Notes: generated by a model not told the origin, from the letters alone. A stretch of 64,000 nucleotides of DNA from CAVUWL01 sp963787415 (GCA_963787415.1 CAWBCO010000007.1:372001-436000), one strand, 5' to 3'. Shown: positions 9,006-17,486, numbered from the stretch's first letter. Numbers and translations are program-made.

Positions 9006-9410
9006 ATGGTCGCCGTGAATCGGGCCCTTGTGCGCAAGCTGACGCTCAGCGGCTTGATCTGGGGTCGGATGACGTTTGGCGTTGCGGCCTGGCTGGCGCC
9101 ACGGCCCGTCGGCAACGCGGTCGGTCTCGATATGAGCGGGAATCCACAGGCTGCCTACCTGGCTCGGATCCTGGCCGTGCGTGATCTGGTTCTCGCCTGC
9201 GGTGCTCTCAGGACGGACGGAGAGGTTCAGCGCCAGTGGTTGCTCGCTGGTTTGGTCTGCGACAGCGCTGACACTCTCGCCGGAGTCGCCGCGGGGCGCG
9301 GCGGATACCTACCGAAGGGCACGAGCTTCTACCTGACCGGGTTTGCTCTCTCGGGTGTGGCCGCGGCTGTGGCTGTCCTGCGCGAGCAATCGGGCGCGAC
9401 GTCCGCGTAA
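9006..9410 (+). CDS. Small membrane protein, DUF4267-like
   Basis: A 134-residue protein from ATG 9006, beginning MVAVNRALVRKLTLSG. It has about four hydrophobic segments: FGVAAWLAP, AAYLARILAVRDLVLACGAL, WLLAGLVCDSADTLAGVAA and FYLTGFALSGVAAAVAVL. The ILAVRDLVLA...LVCDSADTLAG pattern resembles small integral membrane proteins often found beside oxidoreductases and TetR regulators. It is the last gene before the cassette's second CACGATCCATT copy. No enzymatic motif is seen. Confidence 0.65.
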   Translation: MVAVNRALVRKLTLSGLIWGRMTFGVAAWLAPRPVGNAVGLDMSGNPQAAYLARILAVRDLVLACGALRTDGEVQRQWLLAGLVCDSADTLAGVAAGRGGYLPKGTSFYLTGFALSGVAAAVAVLREQSGATSA

Positions 9411-9604
9411 AGCCCACGATCCATTCCAAGCCGTATTCACGACACTCCCGCTTCGCCCGATTTGCGAGCGCGCCGACTCGCAGCGGTAGACGATCGCAAG
9501 GGACGACAAGCGCAAGCACCCACGCTCCAGTGGGCGACGCTCGCTTCGCGCCAGAAGCGGCATCGCCAGCCGGCTCACTCCGTGACGCTTCGCAAGCCGT
9601 GATT

Positions 9605-9865
9605 TCAGCGATGGGGCGCGAGTCGGTAGCAACCCGATGCAATCCGCTCGAAGCGGACGCAGTCGCTTGCACCCAGCGAGAGGCAAGAGTTGATCGAGCT
9701 TCTGGACACAGGAATCCCGAGGCTTTCCTCTACGCCGCGATGCACCTCAGCAATGTGCATCGGCCGTCCTGCGGCTTCAAGAACGCTGATGATTGCGCGC
9801 TGGACCACCCCGTTGCCCAATCGACGCTGGATCACGCGGGGCGCTTCGTGTCGTCGCCGGCCCAA
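9605..9865 (-). CDS. Small winged-helix-like protein
   Basis: An 86-residue protein. The central part (VVQRAIISVLEAAGRPMHIAEVHRGVEESLG) followed by VSRSSINSCLS looks like a winged helix-turn-helix. It ends with VRFERIASGCYRLAPHR, a motif I recall from small DNA-binding-like proteins common in Solirubrobacterales. A second, partial copy of that ending lies at 6037-6081 in the opposite orientation. It may be a DNA-binding accessory protein of a mobile or defence element, or itself a relic. No partner gene (recombinase, methyltransferase) is present nearby. Confidence 0.55.
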   Translation of the reverse strand: MGRRRHEAPRVIQRRLGNGVVQRAIISVLEAAGRPMHIAEVHRGVEESLGIPVSRSSINSCLSLGASDCVRFERIASGCYRLAPHR

Positions 9866-9879
9866 TAATCACCCACCTG

Positions 9880-9898
9880 GGCCGGTCGAAAACCGGCC
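9880..9898 (+). other. GC-rich hairpin at the cassette's right end
   Basis: GGCCGGT and ACCGGCC form a perfect 7-bp stem around CGAAA, followed by only two T. It may be a weak terminator or a recombination-related structure. It lies upstream of the winged-helix gene, which is read from the other strand. Confidence 0.3.
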
Positions 9899-10066
9899 TT
9901 GACACTTCGCTCGATCGCTTTCGGATGCCGATCGCGCTGCTCTTCTCGGCCCCAAGGGCAGCTGATAGAACGCTCGATGGGTTTCAGTAGTGTCCTATTA
10001 GGTCCATCTCTGAGATGCGGTGCGCGCCGGGGAAGCTCTGGCTGCTGAGAACCGTCGGCCATCGCC

Positions 10067-10687
10067 TCAGCCCTGGGAGTCCTCAAAGGTCTCGGTCATC
10101 TGGACGTCGATCTCCCTGACTTGCTCCAGATAGGGCCGCAGGGTCAAGGCGGGATCCCGCAGCTGCCATCGCTCATCGAGATCGTCGTTTGTGATCGCGA
10201 TCTCGATGCGCTTCTGCAGGGTGCGCATGTGCAGTCCTTCAAAAACACCATGAATCTGCTCGGCGCCCTTGCTGCCGCCCCGGGTTCCGTAGGTGACCGA
10301 GGTGGCGGGCTTGCCTTGCCACTCGTCGTAGAGAAAGTCGAGGGCGTTCTTCAGGGGTGCCGGGTATCCCCAGTTGTATTGGGGAAAGACGAATACGAAC
10401 CCCTGAGAGGAGCTGATTAGTCGACTCCAGGCCCGGGTGTGCTGATGCTCGTAATTGCCGAGAGCTGGCTTCAGGGGCTCGTCGAGAAACGGCAGATCGA
10501 CCTCGGCCAGGTCGATTAGCTCATAGCTCAGCGGACTCCCCGCTTGTGCGGCGTCCCTGAACCAGCTCGCTATGCCGGGACAGATTCTGCTCGGGCGGGT
10601 GCTGCCGATGATCACCCCGATGCGCTTGATCGCCGTTGAGCGGCCCAACCGCGAGCGAGCGCTGGGGTCGGTGGCAGCTGCGAACAT
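10067..10687 (-). CDS. NADPH-dependent FMN reductase family flavoprotein
   Basis: A 206-residue flavodoxin-like protein. After about 18 basic residues comes IKRIGVIIGSTRPSR, the FMN phosphate-binding loop. PQYNWGYPAPLKNALDFLYDEW is the flavin-ring motif, and KPATSVTYGTRGGSKGAEQ follows. These are standard for the NADPH-dependent FMN/quinone reductase family, whose members transfer electrons from NAD(P)H to flavin, quinones, azo dyes or chromate. The furthest-upstream ATG (10687) is used; a later start close to IKRIG would fit the usual family length better. It lies just outside the tRNA-Lys cassette and could be part of it or the first core gene. Confidence 0.85.
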   Translation of the reverse strand: MFAAATDPSARSRLGRSTAIKRIGVIIGSTRPSRICPGIASWFRDAAQAGSPLSYELIDLAEVDLPFLDEPLKPALGNYEHQHTRAWSRLISSSQGFVFVFPQYNWGYPAPLKNALDFLYDEWQGKPATSVTYGTRGGSKGAEQIHGVFEGLHMRTLQKRIEIAITNDDLDERWQLRDPALTLRPYLEQVREIDVQMTETFEDSQG

Positions 10688-10932
10688 TGCGACAGGTTAA
10701 GGCCGGGTCGGCTGCCGCCCGAAGTCGGTCCCTTGGGGCCCTTCCCGAGGTGGAGGAGCCGCGCTCCCAACAACCCTGTGGATAAATCGCGCCTCCTTGC
10801 AAAAGTCTCGGCCGGACCACCTCCCGCCCGCTTCGAGGGCTATGCCCGTGTCCTTTCGCCCGGCCCGATTGGCATCGGAGAAGGTGCGGCCTAAAGACCC
10901 TGCGAGCCGCTCATGCTCGGCAGATCTTCGCC

Positions 10933-10938
10933 TATTCT
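10933..10938 (+). promoter_or_regulatory. -10 element of deacetylase promoter, leaderless spacing
   Basis: TATTCT ends exactly 7 nt before GTG 10946. This spacing is the main reason for choosing that start over ATG 10913, which lies upstream of the hexamer. Confidence 0.5.
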
Positions 10939-10945
10939 CTGCCGC

Positions 10946-11752
10946 GTGAGGCAGCTTGCCAGGGCTCCGTCTAGCTTGACCGCGACCTTGGCAAGCGCTC
11001 TGGTGTTCGCGGGGATCGCTCTCTCCGGCTGCGCCAGCACCGCGCCCAGTGCGTCGGGGAACGCTGCTGCGCGCTCATCGCGAGGGCGCCCGGGAGCGCC
11101 GCTCAAGCGCCGCGGGCTGATTGGCTGCACCGCAACCGGGAGCGGTCCGGTCGATCATGGACCGACCTCGCACCATACGGTGGCACTGAGCTTTGACGAT
11201 GGTCCGAGCCTCACCTACACGCCGCGCATTCTCGCCATCCTCAACCGCCTCCATGCGCACGCCACCTTCTTTGAGGAGGGTCAACACGTTCCCCACCGTG
11301 AAGCGCTGATGCGAGAAATACTGGCGAGCGGCGATGAGATCGGCAATCACTCCTTCACCCACCCCCGCGACCCTGGATACGGACAGCTTTATGGAACCGA
11401 CCGGCGGATCGAGGCAGCCACCGGCTTTACCCCCTGCCTGTTTCGCCCCCCCTATGGGTTGATCGACGCGAAGGTGGCCTCCGCGGCGCGGCGCAACCAC
11501 CTCGAGATGATTCTCTGGAGCCTCGACTCTCAAGACGATCATCACCCCGGAGTCGCGGTGATCCACGCCAACGCGGTCGGCCTGGCGCAGCCAGGCTCGA
11601 TCATCCTCATGCATGACGGGGGCCACCATCCCCAGACGGTGGCAGCCCTGCCGGGAGTGATTCGTGGCCTGAGGGCTCGTGGCTTTCACTTCGCCACGGT
11701 CACCGCTCTACTCGGGGGCCATTTCATCTACGGCCGCGATCGATTCAGATAA
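10946..11752 (+). CDS. Polysaccharide deacetylase (NodB-type) lipoprotein
   Basis: From GTG 10946 the protein reads VRQLARAPSSLTATLAS, then a hydrophobic stretch ending LSGC, a lipobox. It is therefore predicted to be a lipid-anchored exported protein of 268 residues. After a basic linker, the NodB domain shows all five motifs: SFDDGP (two Asp, metal and catalysis), HSFTHP (two metal His), RPPYG, the WSLDSQDDHHPG segment and LMHDGG (catalytic His). Such enzymes remove N- or O-acetyl groups from peptidoglycan, chitin-like or capsule glycans. An in-frame ATG at 10913 would add 11 residues, but a TATTCT -10 lies between the two starts. Confidence 0.88.
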   Translation: MRQLARAPSSLTATLASALVFAGIALSGCASTAPSASGNAAARSSRGRPGAPLKRRGLIGCTATGSGPVDHGPTSHHTVALSFDDGPSLTYTPRILAILNRLHAHATFFEEGQHVPHREALMREILASGDEIGNHSFTHPRDPGYGQLYGTDRRIEAATGFTPCLFRPPYGLIDAKVASAARRNHLEMILWSLDSQDDHHPGVAVIHANAVGLAQPGSIILMHDGGHHPQTVAALPGVIRGLRARGFHFATVTALLGGHFIYGRDRFR

Positions 11753-11872
11753 TCAGCCCTTGAGCCGGAGCCCGGTGCCTGCGTTGCTCCGACCCCTAGC
11801 GAAGGATCGGTCCGGGAGGTTGCCGCCGCGCAGTCAGCTCGCGGCGCCTGATCGAAGCTGCTGGATCTTTGC

Positions 11873-12679
11873 CTAAGGAAGGCTTGAGCCTTCGCCCGAT
11901 AGCCCGCCAAGCGGATGTTCGAGCGTTTCTTTGCTTTTGCCCTTGGAAGCCTTCGCCGCCGCCTTCACCTGGGCCTGGAACTTCTTGGCCTGTTTGCGGA
12001 TCGAGCTCAGCTGTTTTTCGACTTCTTTTCTCTGCGTCTTGGAGTTGGCGTAGGTCTGCGCCTGCTTGTTGTCCTTTTCCCCGCCAGCGTAGTCAAAGGC
12101 AAAGTACTTATAGATTGCCAGGGTGCTGAGCGCACCAAGGCTCGGATGAGCATCGGCGACGATCTGCTGGGCCCCAGCTGCGGCTTTAATGTTGGCCTCC
12201 GCTTCGGGGGCTGTGGTCGAGGTCTGGGCCAAGCTGAAGAGGGACCCGGCGGCGAGTTGAGCTCCGCTCGAACTCGGTTTGCTCCCCGCCTGTTTGAGGT
12301 ATCTCGCCCAGGCGGCGGCACCCTTTTCGTACTGGACGCGCCCTGCCGGGGTGACCGTCGACTGACCGCTGGTCGAATTGACTTCGGTCAGCGAATCACC
12401 GGCGCTGACCCTGGTCCGTGCGAGCGAGAGCAGAAGGCTGGCATCGTCTGGCTTTTTGCGCAGCCTCCTTTCCAGCCCAGCGGCCTGTTCTTCAAATAGG
12501 CCCGCGCCGTTGCTGGAGGAGGTGTTGGTGCCGAGCAGACTGCCGATGTTGACGGGACCAACGACGAGGAAGAGGCTGGCTCCCATCAGCAAAGCGAGGA
12601 TCGCGTAGACAACCCGGACGACGTGCTTGCGCCGCCCTCGGATGTCGAAGACCATCCTGCGCTCACCACTCGCTGCCAT
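11873..12679 (-). CDS. Membrane-anchored tetratricopeptide-like protein
   Basis: A 268-residue protein. A basic N-terminus (DIRGRRKHVVR) precedes one membrane helix (about residues 23-44, YAILALLMGASLFLVVGPV). The outside part has helical repeats, such as LERRLRKKPDDASLLLSLARTRV, AAWARYLKQAG and LSTLAIYKYFAFDYAGGEKD, that look like degenerate TPR units. It ends in a Lys/Ala-rich coiled coil (about 210-255). The start lies 7 nt after the tatC stop, so it is co-transcribed with tatC. A scaffold role at the membrane is likely; a direct role in Tat export is only suggested by position. Confidence 0.75.
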   Translation of the reverse strand: MAASGERRMVFDIRGRRKHVVRVVYAILALLMGASLFLVVGPVNIGSLLGTNTSSSNGAGLFEEQAAGLERRLRKKPDDASLLLSLARTRVSAGDSLTEVNSTSGQSTVTPAGRVQYEKGAAAWARYLKQAGSKPSSSGAQLAAGSLFSLAQTSTTAPEAEANIKAAAGAQQIVADAHPSLGALSTLAIYKYFAFDYAGGEKDNKQAQTYANSKTQRKEVEKQLSSIRKQAKKFQAQVKAAAKASKGKSKETLEHPLGGLSGEGSSLP

Positions 12680-12686
12680 CGGCTAA

Positions 12687-13460
12687 CTACTGCTCCTGAG
12701 TTGAGGGCTCTGCAATGCCTCCGACCTTACGCGGCCGGCCAAAGGCCCGGGCGAGCAAGATACTCAACTCATAGAGCACAAGGAGCGGAACCATCTCGAG
12801 AAGCATTGAGATCGGGTCCACGCCGGGCAGGGCAGCAGCGATGATTGAGATCACGAGGTAGGCATATCGGCGATTGGAGCTGAGCTGCTCGACCCTGACT
12901 ATTCCCAGCCTGGTAACGGCGACGATCGCCAGCGGCAGCTCGAAGATGATCCCGCAGGCGAGCATCGTCATCGAGAAGAAGCTGTAGTAGTCACTGGCCC
13001 GAACCTGGACGTTGAACTGGCTGTTGTTGAAGCCGAGCAGGAAGTGGATCGCGGCGGGCATCACCGCGAAGTAGGCGAAGGCGACGCCGAGAAGGAAAAG
13101 GATCGGAGCGAGCACCAGGATCGGGACGATGACCCGGCGCTCTGTCTCGCTGAAGGCGGGAAGGACGTAGGCATAGATCTCATAAAGCAAGAACGGCAGT
13201 GAGAGGATGATCGCCCCGTAGGCGACGACGGTGACCGTCGTCGTGAACGGCTCGGTCACCCCGAAGGTGAGCAGCTTCTTATGATTTGACGGCAGCGGCC
13301 CCGAGGCGATCTGCAAGAGCAGGTGGTTCTGCCAGAAACAGAGCGCCATCGCGACGCCGAAGACTGCAAGCGAAACGATGAGCCTGCTGCGCAGCTCATC
13401 GAGATGCTCCACAAGGGTGAGGCGGTCTTCATGGGAGACCGCCCTGACGCGGCGCGGCAC
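12687..13460 (-). CDS. tatC: Sec-independent protein translocase TatC
   Basis: TatC is the receptor subunit of the twin-arginine translocase, which exports folded proteins bearing an RR signal. I chose GTG 13458-13460 because GAGGAG lies about 6 nt upstream, giving 257 residues, the usual TatC size; a TTG at 13538 would add 26 residues without similarity. The conserved N-terminus LTLVEHLDELRSRL is present, followed by six hydrophobic segments, FGVTEPFTTTV before the second helix and the YEIYAYVLPAFSETERR loop. No tatA or tatB is in the window. A client is nearby: the Rieske protein at 17487-18167 has an RRR-type Tat motif. Confidence 0.95.
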   Translation of the reverse strand: MPRRVRAVSHEDRLTLVEHLDELRSRLIVSLAVFGVAMALCFWQNHLLLQIASGPLPSNHKKLLTFGVTEPFTTTVTVVAYGAIILSLPFLLYEIYAYVLPAFSETERRVIVPILVLAPILFLLGVAFAYFAVMPAAIHFLLGFNNSQFNVQVRASDYYSFFSMTMLACGIIFELPLAIVAVTRLGIVRVEQLSSNRRYAYLVISIIAAALPGVDPISMLLEMVPLLVLYELSILLARAFGRPRKVGGIAEPSTQEQ

Positions 13461-13720
13461 CCCTGACTCCTCAGGTCCGCTTAGGGGAGGCGAGCTCGCG
13501 CTCAGGCAGACGCTCTGGCCCAAAGACCACCGGAGCAATCCTCATCACGACGAGGACCTCCGTGGGACCGCTATTCCGAGCATCCACCCATGGTAACGCG
13601 GCATGATCGCGCCCGGATCAGCGATTGCGGTGCTCCTGCCTACCCGGTAGTTGGTTTTTCTCGCAAAGCTGCCAAAAATTGCGGATCAAGCTCCCCGCCC
13701 AGGGGTTCGATGGATTAGGG

Positions 13721-14053
13721 ATGAGAGACGCGGGCCACAGCCAGACAGAGATCGCGATCGGGCTTCACGTTTGCCCCCGCTGCCGCTCTGACCTGGTCCA
13801 GCCGACCTGCTGGGAGCAAACAGCCGACCGCGCCCGCTGGCGAGTCTGGCGGCGCTGTCCCAACTGCGAGTGGTCCTGTGACGGCGTTCACGGCGAGCGC
13901 GAGATCGATGACTTCGATGAGCAGCTTGATCTCGGAACCTATGAGCTCGCCGAAGAGCTGCGGGCCCTCGAGCAGGACAACATGGCCCAGATGGTCGAGG
14001 CATTTGCTACGGCTCTTGCCTCAGATCTGATCAGCGCCGAAGACTTTCGCTGA
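13721..14053 (+). CDS. Zinc-ribbon protein of unknown function
   Basis: From ATG 13721 the product has 110 residues. HVCPRCRSDLVQPTCWEQ and RRCPNCEWSCDG supply CxxC pairs that should hold one zinc. The C-terminal half is acidic and helical (EREIDDFDEQLDLGTYELAEELRALEQDNMAQMVEAF). The gene faces away from tatC and stands alone. Such zinc-ribbon plus acidic-helix proteins may act as regulators or nucleic-acid-associated factors; nothing here decides which. Upstream in-frame codons back to 13625 look non-coding. Confidence 0.7.
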   Translation: MRDAGHSQTEIAIGLHVCPRCRSDLVQPTCWEQTADRARWRVWRRCPNCEWSCDGVHGEREIDDFDEQLDLGTYELAEELRALEQDNMAQMVEAFATALASDLISAEDFR

Positions 14054-14137
14054 TCGCCATCTGAGCAATGCGGGTTGCGGCGAACGCGCCGATGAACGCT
14101 ACGGCCCCTTGCCAAGCTTCAAAGCCGCGCCCTCCGA

Positions 14138-15169
14138 TCAGCTATAGCGCTGCACAACGCCGTCAGCAACGAGCCTCAGCAGGTGGCGCTGTTCGCGCTC
14201 GAAGCTGGCGGACTCAAGCTGCGCCTTTGCAGCGTCGACCATCGCCAGCGCGTCGGAGCGAACCTGCTCCAGCGCACCGCTTGTGGCGATTCGATCGCAA
14301 AGCACCTCCACGCTCTCACGATCCAAGGCACGCAGGTCTACCTCGCCAATATCTGGCTCAAGTGCAACAGCGGCGATCAGCGGCAGGGTGACGGTTCCGT
14401 CACGGAGATCGGTGCCCCGAGCCTTGCCCGTTCGCTCCGGGGGCCCCGCCACATCAAGGACGTCATCGAGCAGCTGAAAGGCGAGGCCGATCTGAGAACC
14501 AAAGGAATCAAGCGCCGTTTCCGCGGAACGGTCGGGGGCCTCGGTGGCACCGCCGCCATCTCCGCCGCCCAGATCCGGGTTGGCTGCCGTGAATCCAAGC
14601 AGGCAGGCACAGGAGAAGAGCTTCGCCGTCTTCAGCCCACAGCGCTGCAGGTAGCGCTCCTCGGTGATCTGCACCTCAAAGGCATCGTCTCGCTGCATCA
14701 ACTCTCCCTGAGCAAGGGCGAGGGAGGCATCGCTCAGCAGCTCAACCGCCCGCGTGTCTGCCGCAGAGGCGAGTAGCGCGAAGGCCCTTGAGAAGAGCAG
14801 GTCCCCGGCGGCCACCGCCCGCTCGCGCCCTGAGGTGATCGCGACGGTCGGGTGGCCACGGCGCAGGGGTGCGCGATCCAAGACATCGTCGTGGACGAGG
14901 GTCGCCATATGGACCAACTCGATCGCGGTGGCGCCGCGAACCGCAGCCTCCCCCCCGCGCCCCCCCGCGCAGAGCAGGACCAAAAGGGGCCGCAGGCGCT
15001 TGCCGCCAGCGGCGAGGGTCGCCTCCGCGTCTTCGCTCAGCAACCTGCCATGCCCGCCGCTCAGCTTGCGCAGGCCCTTCTCCACCTCCCCCAGTTGGGA
15101 GGGCAGCCAGCGACTGGAGGCATCGAGAACCGCTGTCACCGGCGGTGGGACGGTCGAGCGCCTGGTCAC
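14138..15169 (-). CDS. Polyprenyl diphosphate synthase (menaquinone side chain)
   Basis: A trans-isoprenyl diphosphate synthase of 343 residues, starting at GTG 15167-15169, whose GTGA overlaps the ubiE stop. It has GGKRLRP (about 55-61), the first Asp-rich motif DDVLD at 94-98 with the following RRG, the second motif DDVLD at 235-239, and the GLKTAKLF segment. Both Asp-rich motifs are in one chain, so it should be active alone. A Gly/Asp-rich insert of about 22 residues (198-220) before the second Asp motif is unusual. It condenses isopentenyl diphosphate units into the side chain of menaquinone; the adjacent ubiE and bc-complex genes support this. Chain length cannot be read reliably. Confidence 0.9.
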   Translation of the reverse strand: MTRRSTVPPPVTAVLDASSRWLPSQLGEVEKGLRKLSGGHGRLLSEDAEATLAAGGKRLRPLLVLLCAGGRGGEAAVRGATAIELVHMATLVHDDVLDRAPLRRGHPTVAITSGRERAVAAGDLLFSRAFALLASAADTRAVELLSDASLALAQGELMQRDDAFEVQITEERYLQRCGLKTAKLFSCACLLGFTAANPDLGGGDGGGATEAPDRSAETALDSFGSQIGLAFQLLDDVLDVAGPPERTGKARGTDLRDGTVTLPLIAAVALEPDIGEVDLRALDRESVEVLCDRIATSGALEQVRSDALAMVDAAKAQLESASFEREQRHLLRLVADGVVQRYS

Positions 15170-15834
15170 CCGCGAACGCCGCTGTGAATCGCGATGATCC
15201 CGCCCGCCAGCACCGTGTAGCGAATTTCGCCGAGACCGACGGAGTCCATCTTCTGCGCCAGAGTGCGCGGATCGGGGAAGTTGCGCACCGACTCGGGAAG
15301 GTAGCCATAGGCCTCCGGGTCTCCGGAGGCCTTACCGATCAGCGGCACGATCCGGTCAAACCAAAGCGAGTAAAAGATCGAGAGAGGCGCCCGCTGCGGT
15401 TGGGTGATCTCGAGGATCACCAGCCGCCCACCGGCGCGCAGGACCCTGCTCATCTCCCGCAGGCCCGGATCGAGGTCGGAGAGGTTGCGAACGCCAAAGC
15501 CGACGGTCACCGCGGCGAAGCTCGCGCTGTCGTAGGGAAGCTCGAGAGCATCGGCCCACTCGAACCGAACCCCGCTGGCCCCAACCACCGCCGCCTTCTC
15601 CCGGGCCAGGTCCAGCATCGGCTCAGAGAAGTCACAACCAACCACGTAGCCCCCGGGGTCAACGCGGCTCGCCAACTGCAGGGAGAGGTCACCGGTGCCG
15701 CAACAGACGTCAAGGGCGGCGTCGCCGGGAACAAGCGCCGCCGCCGCCACGGCTCGCTCCCGCCAGCGGTGGTGAAGCCCCGCGGTCATCACCGAGTTCA
15801 GCACGTCATAGCGCCCGGCAACGCGGTCGAACAT
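15166..15834 (-). CDS. ubiE: Demethylmenaquinone methyltransferase (UbiE/MenG)
   Basis: An S-adenosylmethionine-dependent class I methyltransferase of 222 residues that methylates demethylmenaquinone in the last step of menaquinone synthesis. The UbiE signatures are present: MFDRVAGRYDVLNSVM, ALDVCCGTGDLSLQLA (SAM loop), PYDSASFAAVTVGFGVRNLSD and RVLRAGGRLVILEITQP. ATG 15834 is the first standard start; the in-frame codons before it (SRDSAQFAEQVNR) also look coding, so a rarer upstream start is possible. It lies between qcrC and the polyprenyl synthase gene, whose start it overlaps by 4 nt, clearly within one quinone/respiration operon. Confidence 0.93.
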   Translation of the reverse strand: MFDRVAGRYDVLNSVMTAGLHHRWRERAVAAAALVPGDAALDVCCGTGDLSLQLASRVDPGGYVVGCDFSEPMLDLAREKAAVVGASGVRFEWADALELPYDSASFAAVTVGFGVRNLSDLDPGLREMSRVLRAGGRLVILEITQPQRAPLSIFYSLWFDRIVPLIGKASGDPEAYGYLPESVRNFPDPRTLAQKMDSVGLGEIRYTVLAGGIIAIHSGVRG

Positions 15835-15877
15835 GCGGTTGACCTGCTCCGCGAACTGTGCGGAGTCGCGCGAGGGT

Positions 15878-16579
15878 TTAGTTGAGTGAGGAGAGGAAGT
15901 CAGCTAGCTCGTTGAGCTTTTTCGGCGGCAGGTCGCGGAATGAGGGCATGATACCCGGACCGATTTCGACCGAGCGGATAATTGCCGCGCGCGGGATCCG
16001 GAGGCCGATATGAGTCAGTTCCGGCCCCGGTCCTTTATTGCCATCTTCACCCAGCCGGTGACAGGCAAGGCAGCCCGAGCCGGCCACCACCAATTTGCCT
16101 GCTTCGTATTGGGGTGCGACCTTGAGCGAGATTTCGGTGGGCGAACCGGCAACGGCGCCGGAGTAGGTCAGGTAGCCCATCGCCAGGATCGTCATGATGC
16201 CCGCCGTGGTGGCGATCGGGCGGCGCTCTGGGCGGCGCTCTGGACTGCGGTCATAGAAGGGCAAGAAGAGCAGCAAGACCATGCAGACGGTTGGTACTCC
16301 GATCGTCGCGATCGGGACCAGATCCGGTCCTTTGATCACCCGCAAGACCTCGAACAGAAAGTAGAAGTACCACTCCGGCCGCGGCACATATGTGGTCGTC
16401 GTCGGATTGGCCTTGGGCCCCTGTTCGGCGCCAAGGATGATCGACATCGCGATGATCACTGCGACCACGATCAGCGCCATCGTCGAGTCCTTCAGAACCG
16501 CATACGGGAAGAAGGGCTTGCCCTTCTTCTTGAGCAGCTCGTACTCCTCCAGATATGCCTGCTTGTCGCGTGGCTTCAT
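15878..16579 (-). CDS. qcrC: Menaquinol-cytochrome c reductase cytochrome b/c subunit QcrC
   Basis: A fusion of a b6f-type subunit IV and a cytochrome c, as in the Bacillus QcrC protein. The N-terminal half has three membrane helices and the quinol-site motif PEWYFYFLFEVLRV (about residues 68-81). The C-terminal half carries one haem c site, GCLACHRLGEDG (CxxCH), and a likely axial Met in GPGIMPSFRDL. It should hold part of the quinol oxidation site and pass electrons on to cytochrome oxidase outside the membrane. The qcrB stop is 5 nt upstream. Two copies of a 12-bp unit encode the PERRPERRP linker. Confidence 0.93.
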   Translation of the reverse strand: MKPRDKQAYLEEYELLKKKGKPFFPYAVLKDSTMALIVVAVIIAMSIILGAEQGPKANPTTTTYVPRPEWYFYFLFEVLRVIKGPDLVPIATIGVPTVCMVLLLFLPFYDRSPERRPERRPIATTAGIMTILAMGYLTYSGAVAGSPTEISLKVAPQYEAGKLVVAGSGCLACHRLGEDGNKGPGPELTHIGLRIPRAAIIRSVEIGPGIMPSFRDLPPKKLNELADFLSSLN

Positions 16580-16583
16580 CGCA

Positions 16584-17474
16584 TCAGACCGGGGAGGCCC
16601 CGTTGCCCTTGACCCCAGCGTCGAGTTGCTCGGTGGGAACCGCCACTTTCGGCTTCTCAGCCCGCACCCAGGGGGGCGCCGTGGTTCCCAACTTGACGAC
16701 GAGGTAGAGATGGGTCCCGATCAAGGCGATGATCGCGCCAGGAACAAGCAGCATATGGATCGAGTAAAAGCGCGCCAGTGTGGTCGCCCCGAACTCGGGA
16801 CCCGCGCGCAGGAAGTCGCTCAGGTAGGGACCGAGGATCGGCGCGGTGCCGTTGATGTTGATGCCGACGATGGAGGCCCAGTAGGAGCGTTGGTCAAAGG
16901 GCAGCAGGTACCCGGTGAAGGCCATCACCATGGTCAGGATCAACAGCACGACCCCGATCACCCAGTTCAGCTCGCGGGGGAACTTGTAGGCACCGAAGAA
17001 AAAGGTGCGCCCCATGTGCAAGAAGACGAGGATCACCATCACGCTGGCTCCCCACTTGTGCATCCCGTGCACGAACTGGCCGAGGAAGACATCGTTGTTG
17101 ATGTGGGAGATCGAGGCGTAGGCCTGGGTCGCCGAGGGGGTGTAGAACATCGCCAGGAAAACCCCGGTGACGGCCTGCACGATGAAGGCGAAGAGGGTCG
17201 CCGATCCGAGCGTGTAGTACCAGTTTGTGCCCTTGGGGACCTTGCGGTAGAGCATCCCGGTGAGAAAGCCGGTGGCGCCGGTGCGCTGATCGACCCAGGC
17301 GAGAACGTCCGCCGGCGCCTCCTTGGCTTGATCGCCGAGGCGCTGGCCGTCGGTGGGGCGCTCGGGTGGGGCGGTCTTTAGGTCGGCCGGGGCCTGCCCT
17401 TTGCCATTTTCGCCCTCGCCCGGCTTGGCCGGTTTTCTGAGCGGAGCCGGAACGATCAGATCGGGAATCTTCAT
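16584..17474 (-). CDS. qcrB: Menaquinol-cytochrome c reductase cytochrome b subunit QcrB
   Basis: A 296-residue cytochrome b6-type protein with four helices and the haem-ligand histidines in FVHGMHKWGA, FLHMGRTFFFGAYK, RFYSIHMLLVPG and IGTHLYLVVK. GYLLPFDQRSYWA is the conserved loop at the quinol site. About 60 extra N-terminal residues are Pro/Gly/Lys rich and probably disordered. In the cell membrane it carries the two b haems of the bc complex that moves electrons from menaquinol to cytochrome c. It lies between qcrA (13-nt gap) and qcrC (5-nt gap), the Bacillus gene order. Confidence 0.95.
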   Translation of the reverse strand: MKIPDLIVPAPLRKPAKPGEGENGKGQAPADLKTAPPERPTDGQRLGDQAKEAPADVLAWVDQRTGATGFLTGMLYRKVPKGTNWYYTLGSATLFAFIVQAVTGVFLAMFYTPSATQAYASISHINNDVFLGQFVHGMHKWGASVMVILVFLHMGRTFFFGAYKFPRELNWVIGVVLLILTMVMAFTGYLLPFDQRSYWASIVGININGTAPILGPYLSDFLRAGPEFGATTLARFYSIHMLLVPGAIIALIGTHLYLVVKLGTTAPPWVRAEKPKVAVPTEQLDAGVKGNGASPV

Positions 17475-17486
17475 CGCTGCCTGGGC

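Noticed and set aside
5880..10690. Search by eye for a second copy of the tRNA-Lys 3' end (attR-like repeat) at the right side of the cassette
   Set aside because: No copy of the TTCGAGTCCTTCACGGCCC region was found, so a tRNA-type integrase event cannot be supported. No integrase gene is present either.
10777..10785. TGTGGATAA, a perfect match to the reverse complement of the E. coli DnaA box
   Set aside because: It is a single site 26 kb from the dnaA region. A lone 9-mer match is expected by chance in a window this size.
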